Below are positions 1-9,722 of a stretch of DNA of 64,000 bases, in pieces. Position numbers and translations under genes: made by a program. Source of the stretch: Sulfurovum sp. UBA12169 (GTDB lineage Bacteria; Campylobacterota; Campylobacteria; Campylobacterales; Sulfurovaceae); assembly GCA_002742845.1 (NCBI GenBank), contig DLUH01000005.1, positions 445,707 through 509,706 of the forward strand, read 5' to 3'. The stretch's first letter is position 1, and each line of letters opens with the position of its first letter. The notes beneath the pieces were generated by a model. That model did no database searches and had not been told where the DNA came from. It saw nothing but the letters and a program-made list of their open reading frames with translations.

Positions 1-374
1 TCGGCATAAAAACGGTCGATATGTGCTTGAAAAAGAAGAGGATTGTAAGAGTGATAAAAAAGTATAAATGCCGTCCCGTCAAACTCTAGCCTTGTTATTT
101 TTTGCGAATGGGCTACAAGCTCGAGAGTGTACTGCTCTCCTAAATAATAGAGACAATTATTTCCTAAAAAATCTAGCGGTTTGCCTTTTTTATTTTGTAT
201 TTTAGCCCTAGAACTTTGAATCCACTCTGCCTTTTTAAGCAAAAGATGCTCGATATGTTTTAGTGAGACTTTGGGAGATTTAATGATAAGATCTCCATTG
301 GCATCAAATGTGAGGTAGATGTGTTTGAGCTTTGGGTTGACAATATGGGTATAGCCTGGAAACAAAGAACTCAT
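1..374 (-). CDS. YgjP-type (M48/DUF45) metallopeptidase, N-terminal part, truncated by window edge
   Basis: The reading frame starts with ATG at 374 and runs off the left edge, giving 124 codons of the N-terminus. The residues fit the YgjP/DUF45 metallopeptidase family: an opening stretch ending in a run of Ile/Val-rich strands, then KKAEWIQSSRAK and LGEQYTLELV, which correspond to the helix-strand region before the catalytic domain. The zinc motif HExxH would lie outside the window, so catalytic competence cannot be judged. The gene starts 4 bp after the stop of the upstream lipoprotein gene and is probably co-transcribed with it. The family call comes from recalled sequence pattern only. 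Confidence 0.6.
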   Translation of the reverse strand, partial: MSSLFPGYTHIVNPKLKHIYLTFDANGDLIIKSPKVSLKHIEHLLLKKAEWIQSSRAKIQNKKGKPLDFLGNNCLYYLGEQYTLELVAHSQKITRLEFDGTAFILFYHSYNPLLFQAHIDRFYA

Positions 375-378
375 CTGA

Positions 379-840
379 TTAATTGATAATTTGCCCGTTT
401 CTAAAAATCACTTTTTGATGAATCGTGCCGTCTTTGTTGAAGGCGATAGCTTCTCCCTCTTTGATGTCATTTTTATAGGTTGTTGAGATCATCAAGCTGC
501 CATCTGGATAAAACGCTTTTTGTGCGCCCTCTTTTTTGCCGTTGACATATGGGATAGTCATCAAGATCTTCTCTTCTTTGTCGTACCATGTTTCTATACC
601 GTTTTTCATTCCGTCTTTGATTTGGGCTGTAGAGGTAACCCGACCATCGTATCCGTATTTTTTTAGTAACCCGTTTTTGCCTGTGTCGTCGCTCATGATA
701 AATTCGGAGCGGATTTTTCCTCCAGTAAAATACTCTCTTTCAACTTTTCCTCCAAAAAAGCTTGGCGAACTGCAACCGCTACATATAAAGATTAGCGCTA
801 TAAAAAAAGTAACAGAAGAGATAATTTTAAGTTTGGGCAT
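379..840 (-). CDS. MORN-variant repeat lipoprotein
   Basis: A 153-aa protein with a signal peptide ending in a lipobox (FICSGC, Cys about residue 23), so it should be lipid-anchored after export. The rest consists of repeated units of the form GxxxGxxxxYxxDGxxxxxxxYxNG (for example VNGKKEGAQKAFYPDG and KNDIKEGEAIAFNKDG), the MORN-variant repeat found in YwqK-like antitoxin/toxin-immunity and surface lipoproteins. No partner toxin gene is visible. A -10 like element (TACAAT, minus strand, 855-860) and AGGGAG ribosome binding site precede the start. Function is unknown; the repeat assignment is firm, the role is not. Confidence 0.75.
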   Translation of the reverse strand: MPKLKIISSVTFFIALIFICSGCSSPSFFGGKVEREYFTGGKIRSEFIMSDDTGKNGLLKKYGYDGRVTSTAQIKDGMKNGIETWYDKEEKILMTIPYVNGKKEGAQKAFYPDGSLMISTTYKNDIKEGEAIAFNKDGTIHQKVIFRNGQIIN

Positions 841-986
841 GCCACACTCCCTATATTGTATTTTAATAGTTAAAGTATACTGTGAAATTGCTTTGCAGAA
901 GAGTCAAAAGCCATAAAAATTTATTTCCAGAAAAAGGTGTTTTTTCGAGTTTGGTTAATTTTTTACAAATAATTGAAGTCTTGGTA

Positions 987-1074
987 TGGCAGAGAGGAAG
1001 GGATTCGAACCCTCGATGAGTTGCCCCATACACGAGTTCCAGTCGTGCGCCTTCGACCACTCGGCCACCTCTCT
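987..1074 (-). tRNA. tRNA-Ser (anticodon GGA)
   Basis: The reverse strand folds as a class II tRNA: acceptor AGAGAGG/CCTCTCT, D-arm with TGGCCGAGTGG, anticodon loop CTGGAAC giving anticodon GGA, a long variable arm typical of serine tRNA, T-arm GGTTCGAATCC and an encoded CCA end. It reads codons TCC/TCT. It stands alone between the lipoprotein gene and the SRP RNA gene. Confidence 0.95.
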
Positions 1075-1246
1075 ACACAATTCTTCTTAAAGATGAACAA
1101 AGTTCATTTTATTGATCCCACTAAAATGTCGGCTAATGCCCTGGATAGTTTAGTTTGGATTGAAGAACGGTATTATACAAAAGAGTATCTCTTAAAATCC
1201 TTAGAAATCTATAAATTTTTAAGACAAAGTTTGGTATCATTCCCTT

Positions 1247-1353
1247 GCCTCTTCTTAGACCTGTGCAACGGTACTGAGAGACAGCGGGTCAGGATGGGAA
1301 CATAGCAGCCCACCTTTCTTTACTGTGTGCCGCAGGGATCTGGGGAGAGGTGC
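1247..1353 (+). ncRNA. ffs: Bacterial small signal recognition particle RNA (4.5S type)
   Basis: The apical signature is present: GGGTCAGGATGGGAACATAG followed at once by CAGCCCACC, matching the Ffh-binding tetraloop and symmetric internal loop (GTCAGG...GGGAA...AGCAGCC). The 5' end GCCTCTTC pairs with the 3' end GGGAGAGGTGC, closing a single long hairpin of about 107 nt. This RNA forms the SRP with Ffh and targets membrane proteins co-translationally. The exact ends are inferred from the closing helix. It lies between tRNA-Ser and the AAA ATPase gene on the opposite strand. Confidence 0.88.
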
Positions 1354-1355
1354 TT

Positions 1356-2429
1356 TCACTCTTCGTTTAAAATACTCCACTCATAAAATGGCAATGCTTC
1401 AAAATGTATGTTTTTTATGTGAAATTCATATTGGTTGGCTACCGTAACGATCGTAACCTTGCGAATACCATATTTTTTATATAGAGAAAACTTATTTTGT
1501 GATTTGACCCAGAAGCTCTCTTCGCTTTCAAAGGGTGCCGCAATAACAAGCTCATCTTCTTGCGTCAGATAACCGTGATTTCCCAAGGTTTCAAAAATAA
1601 TATGGTGCTTGACCATGGCCAATGCAACCATGTTGTCAAATTGAAGCATAAAAGGTTGTCCGGTTGTAAAATATTTGGCAAAAGCAAAATCAAACAACAG
1701 CATCTTTTTCCCACTTTTTTGGTATCTGTCTTCGATGAAAAAAAGAAGCTTTTCGTCGCCAAAGGCTTTAATTGTTTTATAGAGCCAATCCTTTGAAACC
1801 TTGAACTTCTCCTTGGCAAAATTATAAATTTGATGTACGGTGAGATGCTGAGTGTGATGCTGCGCAAGAATCAAAAGCAGTTTTTGTTCATTGGGCTCAA
1901 AGCGGCTCTGCATGAAGATCTTCATTGCAGAAGTGTTTGATTTGTGAAGTTTTGCCATTTGCGGGAGCGTGCCTGTTTTAAGAAAATGGTTAAAAGCATT
2001 GGTGGCCGAAACAGAGCCTTCGAAAGCAAGAAACTCTTCGTAGTCTAAAGGAAAAAGCTCCAATGGATCAAGGGAAGTGTGATGCAGTTTGATCCGTGTT
2101 ACCACGATCAATCTTTCTACGCTGGGAAAAGAAGTGAGAGCGTTTTGCGTATAGTGATCCAAAACAAGCAGTTTGATTTGCATTTTGTCTATGTATTTTT
2201 GCAGTGTCTCCACTGCGAGGGAGGCAAAGATGAGGTTAGGATCCTCCATGTCAATATAGAGCGTGCATTCTTGAGGTTCTTCTTGAATGTAGTCTAGTAC
2301 CATCGCACTTTTGCCGCAGCCCCTTACACCATAGAGATTAATGTCCCCCTGGAGAGGAATTTGAGTTTTTCTTGGCACGTAATGTTCATTAAAATAGTGC
2401 TGATTTTGATAATATTCAAGTAAAAGCAT
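1356..2429 (-). CDS. AAA-type ATP-binding protein (archaeal-ATPase/DUF4143-like), function unknown
   Basis: A 357-aa protein with a Walker A motif GVRGCGKSA near residue 35 and a hydrophobic strand ending IKLLVLD near residue 90 as Walker B. A helical winged-helix-like region follows (KLLLILAQHHTQHLTVHQI), then a C-terminal segment like the nuclease-like tail of DUF4143/archaeal ATPases. Such proteins are often annotated only as ATP-binding protein. I chose ATG 2429 because the SD AAGGAAGG overlaps the earlier ATG at 2435 and sits 6 nt before this one. That SD is inside an inverted repeat (TTTCCTTTTTAAAAGGAA), so translation may be damped. No partner gene is adjacent. Confidence 0.6.
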   Translation of the reverse strand: MLLLEYYQNQHYFNEHYVPRKTQIPLQGDINLYGVRGCGKSAMVLDYIQEEPQECTLYIDMEDPNLIFASLAVETLQKYIDKMQIKLLVLDHYTQNALTSFPSVERLIVVTRIKLHHTSLDPLELFPLDYEEFLAFEGSVSATNAFNHFLKTGTLPQMAKLHKSNTSAMKIFMQSRFEPNEQKLLLILAQHHTQHLTVHQIYNFAKEKFKVSKDWLYKTIKAFGDEKLLFFIEDRYQKSGKKMLLFDFAFAKYFTTGQPFMLQFDNMVALAMVKHHIIFETLGNHGYLTQEDELVIAAPFESEESFWVKSQNKFSLYKKYGIRKVTIVTVANQYEFHIKNIHFEALPFYEWSILNEE

Positions 2430-2493
2430 AGCCATCCTTCCTTTTAAAAAGGAAATATTTTTTAAAATTATAGCATTTTTGGATTAAAAACTA

Positions 2494-2573
2494 TTGTCTG
2501 TAAAAAAAAGTTTAGATATAATTCGCGTTCCTAAATTTATGTTAGGTATATCCTTGCCTTGGTTTTGGATATA
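2494..2573 (+). promoter_or_regulatory. S10 operon promoter and leader hairpin
   Basis: TTGTCT (2494-2499), 17 bp, TATAAT (2517-2522) make a good sigma70 promoter 78 bp before rpsJ. The transcribed leader holds an inverted repeat TATATCC (2547-2553) / GGATATA (2567-2573) that could form a 7-bp hairpin. In E. coli the S10 leader mediates L4 autoregulation; whether this hairpin does so here is only a guess. Confidence 0.75.
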
Positions 2574-2600
2574 AATAACGAGTTCTTTAAAGGGTAAAAA

Positions 2601-2912
2601 ATGGAAAAAATTAGATTAAAGCTTAAAGCTTATGATCATCGCGTGTTAGACAGATCAGTTGCTGCTATTGTAGATGCAGTCAAACGTACTGGTGCAGAGA
2701 TTAGGGGCCCTATTCCAATGCCTACTAAACTCAAGCGTTATACGGTTCTTAGATCGCCGCATGTCAATAAAGACAGTCGTGAGCAATTTGAGATCAGAAC
2801 CCATGGAAGAATGATCGACATCGTTTCGGCTACTTCAGATACTATTGATTCACTTATGAAGTTGGATTTAGCACCTGAAATCGAAGTTGAAATCAGATCA
2901 ATGGACAAGTAG
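2601..2912 (+). CDS. rpsJ: 30S ribosomal protein S10
   Basis: 103 aa, full length for the family. Diagnostic stretches are RGPIPMPTK and the loop [21 protein letters not shown]'s core ([16 protein letters not shown]), which inserts into the 30S head. S10 also serves as NusE in antitermination. It is the first gene of the superoperon, preceded by AAAGGGTAAAAA as ribosome binding site, and is followed after 9 bp by rplC. The protein coding start is unambiguous. Confidence 0.98.
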   Translation: MEKIRLKLKAYDHRVLDRSVAAIVDAVKRTGAEIRGPIPMPTKLKRYTVLRSPHVNKDSREQFEIRTHGRMIDIVSATSDTIDSLMKLDLAPEIEVEIRSMDK

Positions 2913-2921
2913 GAGTAGGGA

Positions 2922-3503
2922 ATGGAATTTATTATAGAAAAAATTGGTATGAGTAGAACGATTGATGTACCAAGTGTTCCAGTTACGCTTCTTAAAGTCG
3001 TTGAGGCGAAAGTTTGTGAAGTGAGAGAAGACGGAAAAGCACTTGTAGCATACAACAGCAGCAAAAAACTAAACAGAAGCATCGAAGGTCAACAGACTAA
3101 GTACGGTGTGTCTAAAGAGTTTAATAAATTTATGACAATTGAAGTGGCCAAAGGTACCGAAGCTGGGGATTTGAATCTGGCAGTACTTGCAGAAGCCGCG
3201 GTTGTAAAAACATCTCTTAACACCAAGGGTAGAGGTTTCCAAGGCGGCATGAAGCGTCACGGATTCAGCGGAGGACCAGGTGCTCACGGGCATAGATTTG
3301 GTAGAAGAGTTGGTTCTATCGGTAATGCTGAATGGCCGGGACGTGTTCAAAAAGGCAAAAAGATGCCTGGACAATACGGAAACACTAAAATAACTGTAAA
3401 AAATGATGTTGTGTCTTTCGACGCTGAAAACGGCATCTTAGTATTAAAAGGTTCAATTCCTGGGCATAATGGCGCTAGAGGATTGGTAAGGATCGTGAAA
3501 TGA
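2922..3503 (+). CDS. rplC: 50S ribosomal protein L3
   Basis: 193 aa, slightly shorter than the E. coli protein. The central loop that reaches the peptidyl transferase centre is intact ([36 protein letters not shown]). L3 is an early assembly protein of the large subunit. An SD GTAGGG precedes ATG 2922. Its stop overlaps the rplD start by 4 bp (ATGA), which indicates translational coupling. Confidence 0.98.
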   Translation: MEFIIEKIGMSRTIDVPSVPVTLLKVVEAKVCEVREDGKALVAYNSSKKLNRSIEGQQTKYGVSKEFNKFMTIEVAKGTEAGDLNLAVLAEAAVVKTSLNTKGRGFQGGMKRHGFSGGPGAHGHRFGRRVGSIGNAEWPGRVQKGKKMPGQYGNTKITVKNDVVSFDAENGILVLKGSIPGHNGARGLVRIVK

Positions 3504-4093
3504 GTAACCCAATAGTAATTAAAACAACTGATCTTCCTAAGGCATTTCTGGAAGTTCATCCGCATAACCTTTATCTTTACTGCAAAGCATATGCAGCTGG
3601 CCTTAGAGCAAATACTGCAAAGGCCAAAACAAGAGCTGAAGTGAGCGGCGGAGGCAAAAAACCATTCGCTCAAAAAGGCGGCGGTAGAGCAAGACAGGGA
3701 TCAATCCGTGCTCCGCACTATAAAGGCGGGGGTGTTGCGTTTGGACCAAGCACAGACAGAAACTATGACCTCAAAGTCAATAAAAAGCAAAAGAAACTTG
3801 CACTTTACCATGCAGTAGCGGAAAAAGCAGCCAATGAAAGACTTTTTGTGGTAGATAATGTTGCAGTAGAATCAGGTAAAACCAAAGATGCTTTGGCATT
3901 TGTAAACAGTCTTGGACAAAGAGACGTACTTGTAGTAAAAGAGATGATTGATGACAAGAGTTTCTTGGCATTCAGAAATCTTCAAAATGCATATCTTGTT
4001 GAAGAAAATGAGCTTAACGCTTATCTTGCAGCCGCATATCACTCTATTGTGATCGAAAAAGCTGTATTTGAAAAATTGACTAAAGAGAGTTAA
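3500..4093 (+). CDS. rplD: 50S ribosomal protein L4
   Basis: 197 aa. The extended tunnel loop is recognisable ([19 protein letters not shown] and [13 protein letters not shown]). L4 lines the exit tunnel and, in enterobacteria, represses its own S10 operon at the leader; the equivalent regulation here is unproven. It overlaps rplC by 4 bp and is followed by rplW after 1 bp, so the three genes are translated as a coupled group. Confidence 0.98.
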   Translation: MSNPIVIKTTDLPKAFLEVHPHNLYLYCKAYAAGLRANTAKAKTRAEVSGGGKKPFAQKGGGRARQGSIRAPHYKGGGVAFGPSTDRNYDLKVNKKQKKLALYHAVAEKAANERLFVVDNVAVESGKTKDALAFVNSLGQRDVLVVKEMIDDKSFLAFRNLQNAYLVEENELNAYLAAAYHSIVIEKAVFEKLTKES

Positions 4094-4094
4094 G

Positions 4095-4376
4095 ATGGCA
4101 GATATTACAGATATTAAATCAATAATGTATACAGAGAAGAGCTTGTCTCTTCAAGAAGAGGGTGTCATCGTTGTTCAGACAACTCCAAGAATGACAAAAA
4201 ATGGTCTTAAAGAGGTATTCAAAGAGTTTTTTGGTATTAACCCACTCAGAGTAAACTCTATGAGAGTGAACGGAAAAGTGAAAAGATTTAAAGGTATCGA
4301 AGGTAAAAGGGCAGATTTGAAAAAATTCTATGTCAAGCTTCCTGAAGATGCTAAAATTGAAAGCTTAGCGGTATAA
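4095..4376 (+). CDS. rplW: 50S ribosomal protein L23
   Basis: 93 aa, normal length. Family features are the N-terminal [13 protein letters not shown] helix and the basic hairpin [16 protein letters not shown]23 sits at the tunnel exit and is the docking site for the SRP and trigger factor. It starts one base after the rplD stop and ends 10 bp before rplB. Confidence 0.97.
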   Translation: MADITDIKSIMYTEKSLSLQEEGVIVVQTTPRMTKNGLKEVFKEFFGINPLRVNSMRVNGKVKRFKGIEGKRADLKKFYVKLPEDAKIESLAV

Positions 4377-4386
4377 GGAAGAAGAG

Positions 4387-5214
4387 ATGGCAATTAAATC
4401 ATATAAACCAACCACACCTTCACGTCGTTATATGACAAATCTTGACAGCAGTGATATTACTGCTAAAGCAAGTGTAAGAAGTCTACTTAAAAAATTACCA
4501 GCAGCAGCAGGTAGAAACAGCAACGGTAGAATCACGTCTAGACACAAAGAGGCAGGCGCAAAAAAGCTATATAGAATCATTGATTTTAAAAGAAACAAAT
4601 TTGGTATCGAAGGAACTGTTGCAACGGTTGAATACGATCCATACAGAAACTGTAGAATCTGTCTTGTCAAATATGTTGACGGAGACAGAAGATATGTACT
4701 TCAGTCAAAAGGCTTGAATGTTGGCGACAAAATCATGTCAGCAGAGTCCGGACTTGATATAAAAACCGGCAATGCAATGAAACTAAAAAGTATCCCTGTG
4801 GGTACCTTGGTACACAATATCGAACTCAATCCAGGTCGTGGCGGTCAAATGGCAAGATCAGCAGGAGGCTACGCGCAAATTATGGGTAGAGAGGGCAAAT
4901 ATGTTTCCTTGAGACTTCCTTCGGGCGAGATGAGATATGTTCTTGGCGAATGTCTTGCAACTATCGGTACAGTAGGAAATGAAGACTTTGCAAATATCGT
5001 GATCGGAAAAGCCGGCAGAAGCAGACACCTTGGTATAAGACCTCAGACAAGAGGTTCCGCAATGAACCCTGTAGATCACCCGCATGGTGGTGGTGAAGGT
5101 AAAACGGGTTCTTCAGGACATCCGGTTTCTCCTTGGGGTATGCCAACCAAAGGTTATAAGACACGTAAGAAAAAAGCTAGTGATAAGCTTATCATCTCTA
5201 AGAGAAAGAAGTAA
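4387..5214 (+). CDS. rplB: 50S ribosomal protein L2
   Basis: 275 aa, full length. It keeps the near-universal motif [13 protein letters not shown] containing the histidine close to the peptidyl transferase centre, and the SH3/OB fold segments [13 protein letters not shown] and [10 protein letters not shown]2 is required for subunit association and peptidyl transfer. A GGAAGAAG ribosome binding site precedes the ATG. rpsS follows after 9 bp. Confidence 0.98.
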   Translation: MAIKSYKPTTPSRRYMTNLDSSDITAKASVRSLLKKLPAAAGRNSNGRITSRHKEAGAKKLYRIIDFKRNKFGIEGTVATVEYDPYRNCRICLVKYVDGDRRYVLQSKGLNVGDKIMSAESGLDIKTGNAMKLKSIPVGTLVHNIELNPGRGGQMARSAGGYAQIMGREGKYVSLRLPSGEMRYVLGECLATIGTVGNEDFANIVIGKAGRSRHLGIRPQTRGSAMNPVDHPHGGGEGKTGSSGHPVSPWGMPTKGYKTRKKKASDKLIISKRKK

Positions 5215-5223
5215 GGGGCTAAA

Positions 5224-5502
5224 ATGGCAAGATCGACAAAAAAAGGTCCATTTATTGATGGTCACCTAATGAAAAAAGTGCTTAAAGCAAAAGAAGAAAA
5301 TTCAAACAAACCGATTAAGACATGGTCGAGAAGATCAGTGATCTTCCCTGAATTCATCGGTTTGACGATTAATGTACACAATGGTAGACAATTTGTGCCG
5401 GTATTTGTAACTGAAAACCATGTAGGTTATAAACTTGGTGAATTTGCGCCAACAAGAACATTCAAGGGCCATAAAGGTTCTGTTCAAAAGAAAATAGGCT
5501 AG
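5224..5502 (+). CDS. rpsS: 30S ribosomal protein S19
   Basis: 92 aa, typical length. The family core is visible ([14 protein letters not shown] near the N-terminus, then [31 protein letters not shown]). S19 binds S13 in the 30S head and contributes to bridge B1a. An SD AAGGGG precedes the start; rplV follows after 9 bp. Confidence 0.98.
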   Translation: MARSTKKGPFIDGHLMKKVLKAKEENSNKPIKTWSRRSVIFPEFIGLTINVHNGRQFVPVFVTENHVGYKLGEFAPTRTFKGHKGSVQKKIG

Positions 5503-5511
5503 GGGTGAGAG

Positions 5512-5850
5512 ATGAGTAGAGCATTATTAAAATTCGTAAGAGTTTCACCTACAAAAGCAAGACTGATTGCTAAAGAAGTTCAGGGAATGAATGCCGAGCT
5601 TGCGCTTGCAAGTCTTGAGTTTATGCCAAACAAAGCAGCAGGAATTATCTCTAAAGTGATTGCATCAGCTGTAGCAAACGGCGACTATGAGCCCGAAGAA
5701 GTAACTATTACTTCATGCAGAGTAGATAAGGCAGCAGTAATGAAAAGATGGAGACCAAGAGCAAGAGGTACTGCATCAAGAATCATTAAGCCAACGGCAC
5801 ATATTTTGGTGGAAGTCGGCGTGGCTGAAAAAAAAGGGGAGGACGCTTAA
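5512..5850 (+). CDS. rplV: 50S ribosomal protein L22
   Basis: 112 aa. It contains the conserved beta-hairpin that reaches into the exit tunnel ([17 protein letters not shown]). Changes in this loop give macrolide resistance in other bacteria; the sequence here looks unremarkable. The start is set by the SD GGGGTGAGAG before ATG 5512. The C-terminus is a few residues longer than in E. coli (EKKGEDA). rpsC begins 1 bp after the stop. Confidence 0.97.
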   Translation: MSRALLKFVRVSPTKARLIAKEVQGMNAELALASLEFMPNKAAGIISKVIASAVANGDYEPEEVTITSCRVDKAAVMKRWRPRARGTASRIIKPTAHILVEVGVAEKKGEDA

Positions 5851-5851
5851 T

Positions 5852-6550
5852 ATGGGTCAAAAAGTCAATCCAATAGGTCTTAGACTTGGAATCAATAGAA
5901 ATTGGGAGTCAAGATGGTTCCCTGCAAAAGGTAGGGCGTCTGATTTTATTGCTGAAGATTATAAAATTAGAAAATATTTGAAAAAAGAACTTTTCTATGC
6001 AGGCGTATCTAATATTATCATCGAAAGAACGGCTAAAAAACTAAGAGTAAATATCGTGACAGCACGTCCCGGCATTATTATTGGTAAAAAAGGTGCGGAT
6101 ATTGAAAAGCTTAAGTCAACATTGACAACGATGCTTGGCAAAGAAGTTGCGCTTAACATTAAAGAAGAAAAACGTCCACAGGCTTCAGGCCAGCTTGCTG
6201 CCGAAAATGTTGCAACGCAGCTTGAGCGAAGAGTAGCCTTCAGAAGAGCGATGAAAAAAGTGATTCAGGGTGCACTTAAGTCAGGGGCAAAAGGAATTAA
6301 AATTTCTGTTTCCGGTCGTCTTGGCGGTGCAGAAATGGCAAGAACTGAGTGGTATCTAGAAGGAAGAGTGCCTTTGCATACACTTAGAGCAAAAATTGAT
6401 TACGGTTTTGCAGAAGCACATACTACATACGGAATTATCGGTGTCAAGGTGTGGATCTTTAAAGGAGAAGTCCTCGCAAAAGGTATCCAGGCAGAACCGC
6501 AAGAAGAGAAAAAAGGTGGCAAAAGACCATCTAGAAAAAGAGGTGAATAG
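5852..6550 (+). CDS. rpsC: 30S ribosomal protein S3
   Basis: 232 aa with an N-terminal KH domain ([16 protein letters not shown], with the GxxG loop as GKKG) and the S3 C-terminal domain ([18 protein letters not shown]). S3 lines the mRNA entry channel and has helicase activity with S4 and S5. A basic C-terminal tail rich in Lys and Arg ends the protein. It sits 1 bp after rplV and 2 bp before rplP. Confidence 0.98.
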   Translation: MGQKVNPIGLRLGINRNWESRWFPAKGRASDFIAEDYKIRKYLKKELFYAGVSNIIIERTAKKLRVNIVTARPGIIIGKKGADIEKLKSTLTTMLGKEVALNIKEEKRPQASGQLAAENVATQLERRVAFRRAMKKVIQGALKSGAKGIKISVSGRLGGAEMARTEWYLEGRVPLHTLRAKIDYGFAEAHTTYGIIGVKVWIFKGEVLAKGIQAEPQEEKKGGKRPSRKRGE

Positions 6551-6552
6551 TT

Positions 6553-6978
6553 ATGTTGATGCCTAAAAGAACCAAATGGAGAAAGCAGCAAAAAGGCCGC
6601 AACCGCGGTAAAGCTTTCAGAGGTAACAAAATTGAGTTCGGTGATATCGCAATTAAAGCTACCGAAGCAGGTAGAATTGATTCTAGACAAATTGAAGCAG
6701 CGCGTATTACTATGACAAGAAAAATCAGCAGATCAGGTAAAACATGGATTAGAGTATTCCCTCATAAGCCACTGACTGCTAAGCCACTTGAAACAAGGAT
6801 GGGTAAAGGTAAAGGATCCGTTGAGAAATGGGTTATGAATATCAAGCCGGGCAGAATCATCTTTGAAATGGCAGGTGTTGAAGAGACTCTTGCAAGAGAA
6901 GCTTTGATGTTGGCAATCCACAAAATGCCATTCAAGTGTAAAATCATCACTGCAAAGGATAGTAATGAATTATATTGA
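6553..6978 (+). CDS. rplP: 50S ribosomal protein L16
   Basis: 141 aa. The start [11 protein letters not shown] matches the canonical MLxPKRTKxRK opening of L16, and the SD AGAGGTGA is positioned for ATG 6553 rather than the in-frame ATG 6559. Other family stretches are [14 protein letters not shown] and [13 protein letters not shown]16 contacts the A-site tRNA elbow. The 3' end overlaps rpmC by 14 bp. Confidence 0.97.
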   Translation: MLMPKRTKWRKQQKGRNRGKAFRGNKIEFGDIAIKATEAGRIDSRQIEAARITMTRKISRSGKTWIRVFPHKPLTAKPLETRMGKGKGSVEKWVMNIKPGRIIFEMAGVEETLAREALMLAIHKMPFKCKIITAKDSNELY

Positions 6979-7156
6979 TTTGAAAGATAAAAATGAAGCA
7001 GAACTTTTAGCAATGCTTAAAGAGAAAAAACTTGAAGTGTTTACGCTTAATGCAAAGCTAAGAACTATGCAGTTGACGAACACTTCAGAGTTAAGAGTAG
7101 CGAAAAAAGATATCGCAAGAATCCAAACAGCACTCACAGCTGTGAGATCGAAGTAA
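6965..7156 (+). CDS. rpmC: 50S ribosomal protein L29
   Basis: 63 aa, two long helices as expected for L29 ([20 protein letters not shown] and the conserved KKDIARIQT near the C-terminus). It binds next to L23 at the tunnel exit. The start lies inside the end of rplP (14-bp overlap), consistent with coupled translation; the SD AAAGGATAGTA is inside rplP. Confidence 0.95.
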   Translation: MNYIDLKDKNEAELLAMLKEKKLEVFTLNAKLRTMQLTNTSELRVAKKDIARIQTALTAVRSK

Positions 7157-7166
7157 AGGGTAAAAA

Positions 7167-7415
7167 ATGCCAAAAAGACAGATAACAGGAACGGTGATTA
7201 AAAAAGCTGGAGATAAAACAGCGACTGTTTTGGTTGAGAGAAGAGTTCTTCACCCAAGATATCACAAAACAGTAAAAAGATTTAAAAAATACCTTGTTCA
7301 TGATGAAAAGAATGCAGTGAATGTCGGTGATACGGTAAACGCAATTGAGTGCAGACCGCTTTCAAAAACAAAAAGCTTCAGACTTCTTGAAATCGTCAAG
7401 AGAGGAGAAGCGTAA
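7167..7415 (+). CDS. rpsQ: 30S ribosomal protein S17
   Basis: 82 aa OB-fold protein with the family pattern [20 protein letters not shown] and the C-terminal [13 protein letters not shown]17 is a primary 16S rRNA binder needed early in 30S assembly. SD AAAGGGTAAAAA. The stop overlaps the first base of rplN (TAATG). Confidence 0.97.
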   Translation: MPKRQITGTVIKKAGDKTATVLVERRVLHPRYHKTVKRFKKYLVHDEKNAVNVGDTVNAIECRPLSKTKSFRLLEIVKRGEA

Positions 7416-7783
7416 TGATCCAGGCGTTTACAAGATTGAATGTTGCAGACAACAGTGGAGCAAAAGAAGTTATGTGTATCAAAGTACTTGGTGGTTCCAA
7501 GAGAAGATACGCATCGGTAGGCGACGTAATTATCGCTTCAGTTAAAAAAGCACTTCCGACAGGAAAAGTAAAAAAAGGTAAAGTGGTTAAGGCAGTTGTG
7601 GTAAGAACTAAAAAAGAGATTCAGAGAGAAAACGGATCGCTTATCAGATTTGATGACAACGCTGCTGTAATTATTGACGACAAAAGAGAGCCAATAGGTA
7701 CGCGTATCTTCGGTCCAGTAAGTCGTGAAACAAGATATGCAGGTTTTATGAAAATCGTATCACTTGCGCCGGAGGTATGGTAA
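7415..7783 (+). CDS. rplN: 50S ribosomal protein L14
   Basis: 122 aa, full length. Opens [22 protein letters not shown], of which [11 protein letters not shown] is near-invariant; it also has [15 protein letters not shown]14 is at the subunit interface and is the target of the silencing factor RsfS. It begins in a TAATG overlap with rpsQ and ends in another with rplX. Confidence 0.98.
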   Translation: MIQAFTRLNVADNSGAKEVMCIKVLGGSKRRYASVGDVIIASVKKALPTGKVKKGKVVKAVVVRTKKEIQRENGSLIRFDDNAAVIIDDKREPIGTRIFGPVSRETRYAGFMKIVSLAPEVW

Positions 7784-8016
7784 TGGCTACAAAGTTAAAA
7801 ATCAAAAAAGGTGACAAAGTATTGGTCATCGCTGGTGATGATAAAGGCAAAACGGGAGAAGTTCTTCAGGTATTGCCTAAGAAAGAAGCAGTGGTTGTTG
7901 CTGGATGTAAAATAGCTAAAAAAGCTGTTAAGCCAAGCGAACAAAACAAAGAGGGTGGATTTGCCAACAAAGAGATGCCAATCCATGTCTCAAATGTAAA
8001 AAAAGTAGAGGGTTAA
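7783..8016 (+). CDS. rplX: 50S ribosomal protein L24
   Basis: 77 aa KOW-domain protein ([20 protein letters not shown]). I place the start at ATG 7783, overlapping the rplN stop, because the SD GGAGGT (7771-7776) is 6 nt upstream of it but abuts the earlier in-frame ATG at 7777. L24 is an assembly initiator of the 50S subunit. Shorter than E. coli L24 (104 aa), lacking part of the C-terminal extension, as common in this phylum. Confidence 0.95.
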   Translation: MATKLKIKKGDKVLVIAGDDKGKTGEVLQVLPKKEAVVVAGCKIAKKAVKPSEQNKEGGFANKEMPIHVSNVKKVEG

Positions 8017-8020
8017 TCCT

Positions 8021-8566
8021 ATGAGTAGAATGAAGCAAAAGTACAATGACATCGTTCCTGCGCTTAGAGAAGAGTGTGGGATAGCTAATGCGATGCAGAC
8101 TCCGAAGCTTGAAAAAATCGTTATCTCTGTTGGTGCCGGCGAAGAGGGTAAAGATAGTAAGTTGATTCAAAATATGGCAGATACTATTTCTCTTATTGCA
8201 GGACAAAAAGCAGTGATTGTTATGGCGAAAAAATCTGTAGCCGGTTTTAAAGCAAGAGAAGGTTCACCAAGCGGTATTAAAGTAACGCTTAGAGGCGCAA
8301 ATATGTATAACTTCTTTGATAAACTTGTATCTATCGCACTTCCAAGAGTAAAAGACTTTAGAGGTACGCCAAGAAAAGGTTTTGATGGTAGAGGTAACTA
8401 TAACTTCGGTCTTCAAGAGCAATTGATGTTCCCGGAAGTGGTGTTTGATAAAATCATTAAAACTCACGGTATGAATATCACGATCGTTACAAATGTTGAA
8501 GATGATAAACAAGCATTCACGCTTTTAGAAAAGCTTGGTATGCCTTTCGCTAAAGGGAGAAACTAA
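8021..8566 (+). CDS. rplE: 50S ribosomal protein L5
   Basis: 181 aa. Conserved segments include [19 protein letters not shown], the RNA-binding loop [13 protein letters not shown] and the glycine-rich [11 protein letters not shown] / [15 protein letters not shown]5 binds 5S rRNA with L18 and forms bridge B1b. The stop overlaps the rpsN start by one base (TAATG). Confidence 0.98.
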   Translation: MSRMKQKYNDIVPALREECGIANAMQTPKLEKIVISVGAGEEGKDSKLIQNMADTISLIAGQKAVIVMAKKSVAGFKAREGSPSGIKVTLRGANMYNFFDKLVSIALPRVKDFRGTPRKGFDGRGNYNFGLQEQLMFPEVVFDKIIKTHGMNITIVTNVEDDKQAFTLLEKLGMPFAKGRN

Positions 8567-8751
8567 TGGCAAAGAAATCAATGATTGCTAAGCAAAAGAG
8601 AAAACCAAAATTTTCTACTCAAGCCTATACAAGATGTAATATTTGCGGTAGACCGCACTCAGTATACAGAGATTTTGGTATCTGCCGTGTGTGTTTAAGA
8701 AAGATGGCCAACGAAGGTCTAATTCCTGGTATGCGTAAAGCAAGCTGGTAA
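8566..8751 (+). CDS. rpsN: 30S ribosomal protein S14, zinc-binding short form
   Basis: 61 aa, the short type Z form. Four cysteines in CNICGRPH and CRVCLR form the zinc site; the protein ends with the usual [11 protein letters not shown]. The C+ form is the primordial type and would be zinc dependent; no zinc-free paralogue is present in this window. It starts in a TAATG overlap with rplE. Confidence 0.97.
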   Translation: MAKKSMIAKQKRKPKFSTQAYTRCNICGRPHSVYRDFGICRVCLRKMANEGLIPGMRKASW

Positions 8752-8764
8752 GGAGAAGAAATAG

Positions 8765-9160
8765 ATGATGACAGATATAATTGCAGACTCTCTTACTCGT
8801 ATAAGAAATGCTGCGCAAAGAAAATTAGACGTAACAACGCTTCTTCACTCAAAAACCATTGAAGCAACAGTGGCTATTTTTGTTGAAAAAGGGTATCTTG
8901 AGGGATACAAAGTGTTGGAAGATGGCAATAAGAAAACAATTCAAGTAGTTCTTAAATATGACGAGAATGAAAAAAGCGTTATCAACGAAATAAAAAAGAT
9001 TTCTAAACCTGGTAGACGTGTTCACCAAGGTAAAGATGCAATTAGAACATTTAAAAACGGATATGGTTCTTTGGTTGTTTCAACAAGCCAAGGCGTACTT
9101 GCAAACGATGAGGCGTATAAGCGCGGTATCGGTGGCGAAGTAATCTGTAGTATTTGGTAA
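8765..9160 (+). CDS. rpsH: 30S ribosomal protein S8
   Basis: 131 aa. Start at 8765 aligns [16 protein letters not shown] with the canonical opening of this phylum and has SD AAGGAG 9 nt upstream; ATG 8768 is the alternative. C-terminal RNA-binding signature [14 protein letters not shown]...GGEVICSIW matches S8. S8 represses the spc operon in E. coli by binding near rplE; that site was not looked for here. Confidence 0.97.
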   Translation: MMTDIIADSLTRIRNAAQRKLDVTTLLHSKTIEATVAIFVEKGYLEGYKVLEDGNKKTIQVVLKYDENEKSVINEIKKISKPGRRVHQGKDAIRTFKNGYGSLVVSTSQGVLANDEAYKRGIGGEVICSIW

Positions 9161-9170
9161 GGAATTAAAG

Positions 9171-9713
9171 ATGTCAAGAATAGGAAAAAGACCAGTAACT
9201 GTAGCAGGTGGTATTGAGGTATCACTCGACGGTACGACTCTCGTCGCTAAAAAAGGCAATCTTGAAAAAAGACTTGAAACTTACGGTAGAGTAGGCATCA
9301 GTATAGATGGTAATGAGGTTACTTTCTCAAGAGCAGGCGATGACAAACAAGATTCAGCGTTTTGGGGAACATACAGAGCGCTTTTTGATAATATTATTAT
9401 TGGTTTAGATCAGGGATTTAAAAAATCTTTGGAAATCAATGGTGTGGGTTACAGAGCAGCAGTTGAAGGCAATGCACTTAAGCTTCAGCTTGGGTATTCA
9501 CACGATATTCTATATCCAATCCCTGCAGGCGTTGATATTTCTGTAGAAAAGAACGTTATTACAATAAGCGGTACAGACAAACAGGTTATTGGACAGGTTG
9601 CAGCCGAAATCAGAGAATTTAGACCGCCAGAGCCGTATAAAGGCAAAGGTGTCAAATACAGTGATGAGACAATCATTAGAAAAGCTGGTAAATCAGCCGG
9701 CAAGAAAAAGTAG
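9171..9713 (+). CDS. rplF: 50S ribosomal protein L6
   Basis: 180 aa, two tandem L6 folds. Typical stretches are MSRIGKRPV at the start, INGVGYRA in the middle and [16 protein letters not shown] in the C-terminal domain. L6 lies near the factor-binding site and the sarcin-ricin loop. SD AAGGAATTAAAG precedes the ATG. rplR follows after 9 bp. Confidence 0.98.
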   Translation: MSRIGKRPVTVAGGIEVSLDGTTLVAKKGNLEKRLETYGRVGISIDGNEVTFSRAGDDKQDSAFWGTYRALFDNIIIGLDQGFKKSLEINGVGYRAAVEGNALKLQLGYSHDILYPIPAGVDISVEKNVITISGTDKQVIGQVAAEIREFRPPEPYKGKGVKYSDETIIRKAGKSAGKKK

Positions 9714-9722
9714 GAGTGACGG

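Noticed and set aside
1093-1305. Plus-strand frame MNKVHFIDPTKMSANALD... before and across the SRP RNA
   Set aside because: Composition is protein-like, but there is no SD and the frame runs into the SRP RNA and ends inside it. Perhaps a gene remnant; not called.
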